From the NCBI GenBank assembly GCA_964036665.1, contig OZ038527.1, positions 2,356,001 through 2,420,000 on the forward strand: 64,000 nucleotides of DNA, in the 5' to 3' direction. The notes under the pieces are model-generated. The model was not told where the DNA came from. It saw only the letters and a program-made list of their open reading frames with translations, and searched no databases. Origin of the DNA: Gordius sp. MW1. Taxonomy: Eukaryota; Nematomorpha; Gordioida; Gordea; Gordiidae. The position numbers and the translations under genes were made by a program. This document shows, one piece after another, positions 55,201-64,000 of the stretch; the stretch's first letter is position 1; every line of letters starts with the position of its first letter.

Positions 55201-58200
55201 TCAAAAATTTATATAAAGTATGGCTAAATTTCAAAAAATGATCATTTTGCCCCTCCCTAAATCATTATTGCCCCCCCCCTCTAATTCCAATGCTGGCTAC
55301 GCCCATGGTCCTTAAGATTTCAAACTTTTCAAGTTGAACATGGCTATCATAAATGATTAGCTATACAATAATAGTAAATTGCTGTAATAATCTCGTGTTT
55401 AATTCAGCACTTGTTTTATGTCAATAACAAATTTAACTCCGAAAATAGTCCCCCCGATTATAAAACTATCCTAGTTCAACACATCTCATCTATAGTTTCA
55501 TCCTGCTCCGGCTCTTATGGAAAAATGGCATTGGCCCTTTATCAAAGAAATAGACAGACGATCTCCTACTTCTGAATATTCTCCCGCATTTCTACTAAAA
55601 CAATCAATTGTAATTTAAATCACAAAATTCCATTTTAAATCCTTTTTGGATTCTTGAAGATATATATTAGCCACTTAATGCTCTTATTTAATTTTTTTAA
55701 TATACTATATTTGTATTACATTTTACCGTATTATAAATAGCCATATATTGATAAATTTAAAAAAAAAAAACAAATAAATTACTTCGATATCTGCCAGCGA
55801 AGCTTTGGTAAGTGACTCGACGGCTAGGGTATCCGCCATCTTGAATCCCGGAATGTTTTGCTAAGGAGACGAGGTAAAAACAAAAAAATAACTCTTAGCA
55901 TTTGAAAGGCATTTGCGGGTGTAGATATCATCTTGGCATAAGCGTAGTCAGAGAGAGATTTTAAAGAAATAACGAGATTGAAAAAGTTTGGATGCAACGA
56001 GAAGAGTTTGTTAAATAATAACTATTTTCTATTTATAGGTTAGGGAAGGGGCAGCTTACCCTACGTGCCCCCCCCCCATACACGGTCAGTTATTATCATC
56101 AAAAACGTCACGCGATAACCCTTTCACCAATCCATTAAAAATTGTGATTATTTGACATAATTTTTCAACATTTTTAATCGTGACAATGTTAAGTATAAAC
56201 AAATTCAACTGCAATCTTATTTAATATCAAAGCGTAATTGCGATGTGCTTATACCATTATGTTGATAATTTGTTATTATCACCCTTTAAATCCCCCAAAA
56301 TGTTATCAACAATATTAATTTAAAGATTTAAGAGCTTAAGTAGATTTTTAAACTATATGAAGAATTTATAGGCTCATATAATTTGAGATTCATTTAAAGC
56401 AATAAAAAATCTCATTCGTTATAGATTTTATGGCAATTCTTTTAAAACATAACTACGATATTCAAGTAAAATTGAAACTTACTTATGGACCATATCATAG
56501 TCAAAAAAATTGATTAGAACATCTATATTACCTATATTCATTCTATACAAATATCTTAAAAATTTCACATATAAAATAATTTTCATTCCTCAAATGCCTA
56601 CACGTAATTTTCATCTATGACAAATTCTAAAATACAATATTCTTCACTAATGCTCAATTATTTCCACCATATCGCCAAGTTCCTATGTATAAACATATAT
56701 TTTAAACAATTAATATCTAAAATACCGTTAAACTGAATAGTTTGCCGACACCGTCTATCATGGTGTCTGAAACCTTGATAACACCGTCAGCTATATTTTC
56801 GGGCACGGTTTTAACCATGGAGCCCATAAAACGAACCGAAGATTTCAACGGATTAACGAACGTATCCATCTAAAACCAAATCATCGCTTAATAAATATAT
56901 ACGAGTTCAGAATCTTAATTTTGCCTCTAATATATCAAGCTTAAGAAAACTAAAAAAGCAACGTTTTATTTTGATTATCTGTACATTATTATAACCGAAA
57001 ACTAGGTTAAAGTTAAAAATTTTCATACCATTTCTTAAAAAACAATTAATTCATTGATAAAGCATAACAAGATAATTGATAAAAATTTGATATAATAAAA
57101 ATTAAAATTCAGGTCGGGGTTATAGCTCACCGTCTATTTTCCTGTAAAATGTATCTTTCTAAAAACAATATATGATTAAACATGGAGCGATCAATTCATA
57201 TATAAAATCCAAAAAAAGAACTTACGGTTCGGGCTATTTGCCCATTCCATTTTTCGTAAGACCCGGGCTCCAAAAATTGCTCCATCAAATCCTTCAAGCC
57301 CTTGTGCGTCTTCAAAAACTCTGGGGCAAGCAGGGCCTACACGAAGTTAAAATTCAGGGTTTAATGATATTACTTGAAAGTTTGAAAAATTAGCTAAGCT
57401 CATGCTAGGATTGAGTTCTTATAAATAATGGTAAATCAATATTAAAATATTTAATCCGACCTAAAGTCCTGCCCAATGGTATACCTCAGCCTGAGGCCCA
57501 GGCCCAGCCCTAAACCGTCTAGAGCTGGGTCGGGCTGCCCACCTAACTTTCTAGTAGTGTTTTAAAAACTGTTGGGTTTGTTTGGTCAGCTTTTGCTTTT
57601 AGTCGACTTATTTAAACAAATCAAAGATTTTTTGGTCTGTTTTTCTTGTTTTTTATCGACCAAACAAAACTCAGCCGTTTTTACATCACTACTTTCTTGT
57701 TATTATTCCGCTCATTTACTAAGCTAAGAGGAAACGTGATCACTTGCCTTAAGGTAAGAGTCCAGAGTTTTCAGACGCTTTTCCAGAAAATCTTTCGTCA
57801 TGTTACCGAACGGTTTTTTGGGCGGAAATTTGAGCTCAGCCACGTCCGAGTACTAATAAAATCACACATTTCATGTAAATGCAAAACGTATGAAATAAAT
57901 TAATACATTTGCGCAAAGAGGTGGAGGTCAGCAATATACATATTAATTTTAATTAAATGTACAAATTTTGTAAAGTTAATCAATCAAAATAACAATGTTA
58001 TAGTCAATTAAAGTTAGAGCTCATCAGCGATCAACAAAAACCTTTATTTCTGAAGGCCTGGAACCATTTTTAATAAGAAAAGATAGGCCATGATAGCTAT
58101 TTCTAGTCCTTAACAAAATCCCTCCAAATAGAAAATTACATGCATTTAGCCCCATCAAAATAACCTGCCCTTTTAGCTTCCAACATTAATATCCCCATCG

Positions 58201-61200
58201 TTGACACACACTTCGCCACCTTTGGCGGACAAGCGAATTTTTGTCCCATCCAAATATCACAAAACTAATAAAATTGGTCATCGCGATAATTACCCGTTCG
58301 CGTAAATTCATGTGAAAGTCGTGAAATTCGCTGTATCTCCGATAAACGCACCAAGAATCTAGGTTGTCCCTTTTGTGGGCACCACTTTTAGAGTCCTCAT
58401 TGCTTGAGCTTACGTGATACGGTTCCCTAGTAACTGTTATGGCATACATGGCGTACGTTCTTTCAGATTCCCGAGAAACAACTAATTAGGAAGAAAACGA
58501 AATTCATCAATATTATTATTATACGTGACTTAAAATGAGATATTAGAAGCGGGGATGTCTGTTGATGATAAAATAACTTGTTCATATCACTTTTAAATCT
58601 TTACTTCCAAAGTAAAAGGGTCGTTATGAATGCATCATTTATATAAATAATACCCTGTTTCGTTATCGTATACATATATTTGATACTGCTCATGAACGTT
58701 AGATAATTGTACAGCTTTTTCCGCCATTTTTAAATGTACACAATTAAGAATAGGTTATATAGATTATAGTAATTTTGGTTAAATAAAGTTTTTAAAACGT
58801 AATGGAAAAAAATATTGAACTGGTAAAAATAAAAAAATAAAAATACCGTGATGATGTGATGTAAAAGCAATTTAGTGCCATCTGCATTTTATTAAATAAT
58901 CATTTATTACCATTCGTTATTATTTTTTAACTAATGAGGAAGGTACATTTTTCCTGTTTGAACAATGGGGGACACATCAAAAAGATATAGGAGATTGTCA
59001 AATTCAAAATGATAAATACACATTTCATTATACGAAATATATCACATGAGCAGAAATTCTCAAATAAGTTCATAATAAATTGACCACTCATCTAGAGAAT
59101 TCAAGAATGAGTCAAAGCAACGCTTGGCCGGGCTCAGTTAGTTATTATATGGAAAGATTCTACCAATTGGTATAAAATTAATATGTAATAGTAAAATAAT
59201 CGAAGATATACTTAAAGGGCAAAGATTTTTTGGATTTCATCTGTATTATATATATATACTCATTTTCTTGTAACTAATCAATAAAAACAAGTTCCATGTT
59301 CATCGTTGAACTTTTTGCCAAATATAATACAAATTTTTTTTGGTTCTCCTTAAAGACTTTTATAAAATTATCCAAAATATATAGACGTAGTCACGATAGG
59401 TTGCGGAGACAAATTAAATAGAGATTTTATTATGATCAAAAAAGAGAAAAACGATATTCTAACACATATTAACCCGTAATTGTATGTTAAAATCAGTTTA
59501 AAAAAAAATATTAGGATGGTGATTATGTAAATAATTCATAAGTAATTAGCAATTACATTCAACCGTTTATCAATAGATCTATCAGGCCCAGAGCCCGAGA
59601 AGGGCATTTAAATAATGGTAAAAATATCAAAAAGCATATCGTGACCAAATCAAAAACAATCAATCTTGCCAAAAAATCTTAAATTTCTGATAAAATTAGT
59701 ATCTAATTACATAAAAATTGTAAAAAAAATAATTTTGTCTAGTGTAAAAAAAAGTCTACAGGCAAAACTTTTCAACTACCTATATGTGTAACGTGAGCAT
59801 TGAGCCGGTACTCAATTTCCAGGGCCCGCCTTAGTAAGTTGTGCGGGAGATCGTATTGCTTAGAGGCTCCATTACTAAAAGAGGCCTGTCTCGGTGTGGA
59901 AGTCTTGAATGTGTTTTGTTGATTTTTTGTATAAGTAGAGTCCATGGTCGCCATTTTCTTGTGTTTTCCCTCGATCGATTCGTTCAAAATAATCGATGGG
60001 GCTTTGTAAGAGCTCGAGACCGCATCATCTAATATCACGCGAATTAGATGTAAAGTTTTAATTTCGAAATTTCGATAGAATTAATAAATTTGAACGAACG
60101 TCAGTAACATATATTAAACAAAATATAGATGGGGCCAAATTATTGAGCAAACCTTCATCAGAGTTTTTACATTTCCAATTTTTATGTATATTGTGTAAAT
60201 GATATTTATTTTAGAATGCTGCTTTTGATATTTTCCCAATTGAATATTTAATAAATTTCAACAATTTTTTTAATTTGGTGGGGGGCAGCCGCCTCTCCCT
60301 GCCCCCCTGGCTACGCCCATGTCAGCCAATAACAGACAAAAGCCACTACTTTTTGCGTGGTTATGTAAAAAAACATGGCTTTTCAAATTTTAATAAAACT
60401 CTCATAACACTGTACTTTCGTGAGTAGAGCTTGTTTCCGAAGAATCCCGAGCGTCTGGTATCAAGTCCATCTCGGCCAGCATTTTAACGAAGAGCGGACT
60501 TCGTTTGAAGTTGTCGAACAAACCGTTATTTTTGAGGAACATGTTCAAAAGCTGTGCGAAGTATAATGGAATAAATCGATTGCACTATTTGAGATTATAT
60601 TTTATTATTATAGAAATTAAAATACTGATACCCATGTTGTAAAAACGGCTTTGGTCAACATTTGGTTTAACTAAGACTTATGGTCGACTATGGTCTGTTT
60701 CTCAAATTTCGACTAAGCCTAGAGGTCGACCAAGAAAAAGAGACCAAAAAACCGTTGGTCTGTTTATGTATAATTTTTTTTTTTTTTTTTTTTTTTTTTT
60801 CAAAGGTCGACCAAACAAATCCCTGCCATATTTACAACACTAACTGATACCATTTCTTTTTGTACATATATTTACTTCGAAATTAAAGGATACCGCCTAA
60901 AGTTTCTGCATTTCAACGCTCAAATAGTACACAAATAAGACAGAGTAATGTTCATAATCTCACAAAATGCGTCAAAAAAACCAATTTTTAGTAAATTCTT
61001 AGTAAAACCGTTTCGTGACTACGACAGTCATCTTGAATAGAATATCTAAAGGAATAAGAAATTGTTTTTAATGATAACCGCTTAAAATTAATTTTTTCCG
61101 CTAACATTTTGTTAAACATTAAATTATAATGCGAGGCTACTAATTTTTTGCACCCATATATTTTACGTCATTATAAATTTAACTATTGCAAAAATCGCTA

Positions 61201-62430
61201 AAAAATTTCTTTCATAACGCCGCCGTCTACACTTCAAATTATTACTTTTAGCTAATTTGGTATATAAAATGTGTTAGCTATACAAACACTAAAAATTAGT
61301 TATTTGACGATATTATAATGATTGATCAATAAAGTCCCAATAGCTGAAAGTAGATGTCAAGAGGTACTATTATTTGAGACACACCTTTTGGGTATGTGTT
61401 TGCGATGTAAAAACCCGAAAATGAATAAAGGCCCTTGTAAAAAAATTTCAAGTTCCACAAAAATGCAAAATCCAATGTCGAAGTAATTCATTATTAAATT
61501 ATGTCATTAAAGAAAAGAATCTACTTTTGTTTAGAAGCGCAGCAAAAGCAGAGAGATTTTTATATCCGCTAACTTCTAATTCTTGACTACCGCTGTTTCG
61601 AAAAATTCCACTATCATACGGTCTCACATTACTTAATCTTGTTTTAGAAAACAATATTTTCTTGAGCCACAAATCAGCGAAAACATACATGCATAGGCGT
61701 AGCCAGGATTTATATTAGAGGGGGACAATAATGATATCGGGAGGGGCAAAGTGATCCTTTTTTGAAATTTCATCCAATATTATATTAAATTTTAAAGGCT
61801 TTTTGGATTTCAGCCGCCCCTCCCTGCCTCCCCCTGGCTATGCCTAAGCAGACATGCTTAGCGAAATTTTTATCAGAGGGGACCTACTAAAGGTTATTAA
61901 ACATAAATGTTTATTTTGGGGAATACATTTGGGTAAGCCCATGATAACAGATCTCATGAATTGGGGCTGGATTTTGATAAAATTATTTGCTAAATTAAAT
62001 GTTTTCAATTGCATTAAGGTTAAAAAATCAGCTACAACAAACCTCGAATTGTAGATCGTCGAACCAAAGTGGATTGGGAATTTCGTTTTTGATCTTGGAC
62101 CTTAAAACTTTGACGTGAGCTTGATTGAGGCGTATAAAATGTGGAGCCTAGGAGAAAAAAGTAAATAGTTTCTATTTATCTCTAGAGAAACAAAATCGTA
62201 TAAAACGTTATTGTTAATTTGTGTTTTCTGATGTTAAATAAAAGGAAAAATAAACTCGAAGGGCTTAAAATTGTAAAATTCGTAACCTTTTCGGACAAGT
62301 ACTGATCTAATATCTTTTGAGCTTCATTTCGGACTAGTTTAACGTTGATGGGCTGATTAGATGGGTTGCTATGAGACAATTGATTTATCGTGTCCGGAGA
62401 TATATGTTGTTTGGCCAGGGACCTGAACGA
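52208..62430 (-). CDS. SNX13: Sorting nexin 13-like protein, C-terminal 746 residues, 5' part off window
   Basis: SNX13 family proteins are membrane-associated endosome/ER sorting nexins with PXA, RGS, PX and Nexin_C domains. Exons, high to low: 62287-62430, 62043-62147, 60416-60551, 59780-60028, 58654-58714, 58294-58459, 57748-57852, 57226-57336, 56726-56869, 55783-55860, 54813-54958, 54102-54170, 53500-53612, 52208-52821. They sum to 2241 nt, in frame to the stop. The first three exons form the end of an RGS-like region and its C-terminal helices (SPLFVKMLAEMDLI). Exons 5-8 hold PX (TYAMYAITV, WCVYRRYSEFHDFHM, KFPPKKPFGNM, DFLEKRLKTLDSYL). Exon 9 matches the MDTFVNPL...KVSDTM segment typical of SNX13. 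Exons 11-14 form Nexin_C (ILLMDEIFDLKTRNQWLRR, QVDWLTLPEQVA, FWPGGILA, GSETTKEG). The last exon adds a ~150-residue low-complexity tail longer than in vertebrate SNX13. The upstream PXA part is beyond 64000. Confidence 0.93.
52905..53035. repeat. GACCCGAACCCGA-rich dispersed repeat (inverted copy)
   Basis: Contains cgaatcacccgaaatccac and gggtcgggttcgggttaaaa, related to 1788-1915 and 3628-3716. In the intron between the last two SNX13 exons. Confidence 0.6.
54425..54520. repeat. GGGCCT/CTCGGG-rich GC island repeat
   Basis: gcccggcaaggcctagc ... gggccttgggctcgggtcgg. A weaker relative is at 57470-57545 (gaggcccaggcccagccc ... gctgggtcgggctgccc). Both sit in SNX13 introns and resemble ends of GC-rich hAT-like elements; no TSD found. 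Confidence 0.5.
55144..55307. mobile_element. GGCGTAGCC-family MITE
   Basis: Ends cataagcgtgaccaggggg and tggctacgcccatg; flanks gtctctaa and gtccttaa match 6 of 8. In a SNX13 intron. Confidence 0.85.
55490..55700 (+). pseudogene. 3' tail fragment of the second RT/endonuclease family
   Basis: Plus-strand KMALAFIKEIDRRSPTSEYS and FLLKQSIVI-type residues, aligned with the tails at 8450-8638 and 36840-37003, then decayed. In the SNX13 intron between exons 10 and 11. Confidence 0.55.
57337..57747 (-). other. SNX13: Candidate GC-AG intron in SNX13 carrying a MITE
   Basis: The exon ending ...CTTAAG is followed by gcaagtgatc, not GT, and the next exon begins GCCCTGCTTGCCCC after ...gtgtag. Only this junction keeps the PX reading frame (..LDSYLK/ALLAPEFL.., matching the family). 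The exon side AAG and the following gcaagt are the strong consensus of known GC-AG introns. The intron contains a hAT-type MITE at 57555-57691. Confidence 0.8.
57555..57691. mobile_element. hAT-type MITE inside the GC-AG intron of SNX13
   Basis: Starts tagtgttttaaaaactgttg, ends cagccgtttttacatcacta; flanks ctttctag (57547-57554) and ctttcttg (57692-57699) match 7 of 8. Confidence 0.88.
58294..58459 (-). other. SNX13: SNX13 exon with N-terminal half of PX domain
   Basis: Encodes TYAMYAITV...VYRRYSEFHDFHMNLRER. The RRYSEF motif is the phosphoinositide-contacting signature of PX domains. The acceptor was set at ...gaaag/AACG because only it joins in phase with the small upstream exon 58654-58714; an alternative AG 21 nt upstream would break the frame. 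A Ser/Lys-rich insert of ~20 residues sits between the first strands. Confidence 0.85.
60279..60321. mobile_element. Truncated GGCGTAGCC-family MITE end
   Basis: Only one end is clear: ggggggcagccgcctctccc ... cctggctacgcccatg. The other end could not be placed in the AT-rich sequence to the left. Confidence 0.6.
60632..60842. mobile_element. hAT-type MITE with perfect TSD
   Basis: Starts ccatgttgtaaaaacggctt, ends catatttacaacacta; flanks actgatac (60624-60631) and actgatac (60843-60850) identical. A T-run of over 20 nt (60775-60800) replaces part of the centre. Confidence 0.92.
61692..61848. mobile_element. GGCGTAGCC-family MITE
   Basis: Ends cataggcgtagccaggatt and cccctggctatgcctaag; flanks catacatg (61684-61691) and cagacatg (61849-61856) match 7 of 8. 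In a SNX13 intron; inner G/C tracts are in the opposite order to the other copies. Confidence 0.87.
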
Positions 62431-62583
62431 CTAAAACACAAAATGAAAAAAATGCATCAAAACTTCAAAAACAATCAAATATGAGCGAGTTTCAAAGACG
62501 TAACACAAAATAGTATTTATAACATTTAACTCATTTTAGCATTTAAAACATACAATTCGCCCAAAGTGTTGAATTGTTGAAGC

Positions 62584-62767
62584 TAATGTTGTAACAAGGG
62601 CTGGATTTTGTTTTGTCGACCATTCGTTTTAGTCGACTAAACACGAACAAAAAATCTTAGGTTTGTTTACGCGTGTAAGAAAAACAGATTAAAAAACCTT
62701 TAGTTTTATGTTTAGTCGACTAAAACAAAATGTCGACAAACAAACCATAGCCGTTTTTACAACACTA
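62584..62767. mobile_element. hAT-type MITE with perfect TSD
   Basis: Starts taatgttgtaacaagggctg, ends gccgtttttacaacacta; flanks gttgaagc (62576-62583) and gttgaagc (62768-62775) identical. Upstream of the first SNX13 exon in the window. Confidence 0.93.
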
Positions 62768-62829
62768 GTTGAAGCCAATAATGATTAAACCAATATAAAA
62801 GATAGAATCGTGCATTAAAATCCATTGAG

Positions 62830-63085
62830 ACTGATAGGGTGGAGCTTGGGGTATACTAGCTCGATCAATGACGAATGACTTTCTCGTGATAAAAATGGGT
62901 ATTCAACCTATGGCGGACTTGATTAACGAACATCGGCCAAGGTGGTATGGGCATAACTAAGAAGGGGGACGAATGACGTAAATCGAAAATTACTGGACAT
63001 GGAGGTACCGGGGAAGAGAGGAAGAGGACGACTTCGTGTCACGTGTAAAGGGCAAGTGGACAAAGTTATGAAAACTTAGAATATT
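62830..63085 (+). pseudogene. C-terminal fragment of the LINE at 37.8-38.9 kb
   Basis: Shares tgacgaatgactttctcgtg, aaggtggtatgggcataac and gggaagagaggaagaggacg with the reverse strand of 37990-38150. Encodes LINEHRPRWYGHN, then stops. Decayed. Confidence 0.7.
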
Positions 63086-63508
63086 AACACTTCGTAGGTT
63101 GGGTCAAAAATGCTAACACGGATGGTATTTGGGGTTATAATTACCCCAAACTTTAAATAGCTACAACTTAGATATTTTATAAAATAAACTTGTCAAAATT
63201 TGCAAGAATAATATTTCAACTCTTATACGTTTATTAATTTGCCTATTTGATTAAGTGGTTTAAATTTTATACCAATTAGAGCGACCCCAAAAATTTTCCC
63301 CTAATGACAATTTTGGCTCCTATCAAAAAACATTTTTATTTTACGGTTTAATTAATAAGATCGTTTTAAAGAAGTTTCAAACTATAAATGTGGAAAACCT
63401 GGTAAAAAAAACCTAGAAACGAAGAAAATAGAGATGTTTGAACTTAAGCAATTTGTGGCCTTTTATTTTTTAAGGCAAAAAAAGTTACTATTGATCTCAT
63501 TAAATTTT

Positions 63509-63960
63509 TTATACAGATACATAATAAAACCCATAAATTGCATAGCAATTAATATAAAAATGAAGAATAAGGGCAATATTTAAATGAAAAATTTTACATA
63601 ATATGAGGCTATAAAAAAAGTTACTACATTCCACCATACTCATAACTATTTCACCTGCAATAAGTATTTTAAAACAATCAAGAGGAGGCCCATTCATATA
63701 ACTTTACTCCAGGTAAATACAATACAAAATTATGTTCCTTGTTATAATATTTTTATTAGGACAATTTTTGTGCCACTTAGTATTGTCTTTCCATTTGAAA
63801 TATATCATATAATAAAAGCTTCTAAGTTATTTTCTATAAAAGTAACTATTTTTGATAGGCATATTAATTAAATTAACTCTTCTTCATCTTAATCTCCTGT
63901 TAACTCACTCTCAGATTCATGACTACTCATGTAGATATTATAATCAGAACCATCAAGAAT
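63509..63960 (-). pseudogene. PiggyBac-like transposase N-terminal remnant
   Basis: On the minus strand, 63840-63960 encodes an acidic stretch (LDGSDYNIYMSSHESESE) and 63600-63710 encodes NGPPLDCFKILIAGEIVMSM, resembling the acidic N-terminus and the PLDxFxLFxxxEIxxxIV start of piggyBac DDE domains. Stops separate the pieces, and the hairpin repeat (63532-63553) lies inside. Recognised by pattern only. Confidence 0.4.
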
Positions 63961-64000
63961 TACTTGATAAAATGTTATAACTGTTATTAAATACCATCTT

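Overview
The window is AT-rich eukaryotic nuclear DNA, almost certainly from an invertebrate animal. It holds spliced, conserved animal genes (introns of 39-49 bp alongside introns of several kb) embedded in a dense population of DNA transposons and degraded retroelements. No rRNA, tRNA, CRISPR or bacterial operon structure was seen. The species cannot be fixed from the sequence. A run of ~40-bp introns at gene 5' ends followed by long 3' introns resembles the gradient known in schistosome genes, but this is only a hint.

Host genes. (1) 2.1-22.3 kb, minus strand: the RNA polymerase III largest subunit (POLR3A/RPC1). I reconstructed 26 coding exons whose lengths sum to 1325 codons in frame; the last ~65 residues expected from the family lie off the left edge. 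(2) 47.8-50.8 kb, plus strand: LIN9, the DIRP-domain subunit of the MuvB/DREAM cell-cycle repressor complex, four exons, 683 residues. (3) 52.2-62.4 kb, minus strand: the C-terminal 746 residues of a SNX13-type sorting nexin (RGS-like region, PX, Nexin_C), 14 exons; its 5' part (PXA domain) lies off the right edge. LIN9 and SNX13 are convergent.

Mobile DNA. 1-1.4 kb and 34.2-35.7 kb carry long copies, in opposite orientation, of one tandem-repeat-bearing element. POLR3A introns hold two MITE families with 8-bp target duplications (TSDs), a 1.9-kb long-TIR foldback (15.2-17.1 kb) and retroelement tails. 23.0-25.7 kb is an LTR-like direct-repeat pair interrupted by a 584-bp BED-finger hAT element. 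26.4-27.2 kb is an 806-bp GC-rich hAT-like element. 27.8-29.4 kb is a Harbinger-type element (25-bp TIRs, TTA TSD) carrying only a spliced MADF/Myb-like gene. 30.1-34.1 kb is a 4.0-kb palindromic hAT-like foldback (perfect 8-bp TSD) with a 5'-truncated non-LTR retrotransposon (RT plus restriction-like endonuclease) inserted in its right arm. 37.8-38.9 kb is a decayed LINE. 40.5-46.9 kb is a broken Ty3/Gypsy element with direct LTR-like ends and an extra inverted LTR copy.

The three host genes do different jobs (Pol III transcription, cell-cycle gene repression, endosomal sorting) and show no operon-like link. The most interesting material is the transposon architecture, much of which can be delimited to the base by its target-site duplications.
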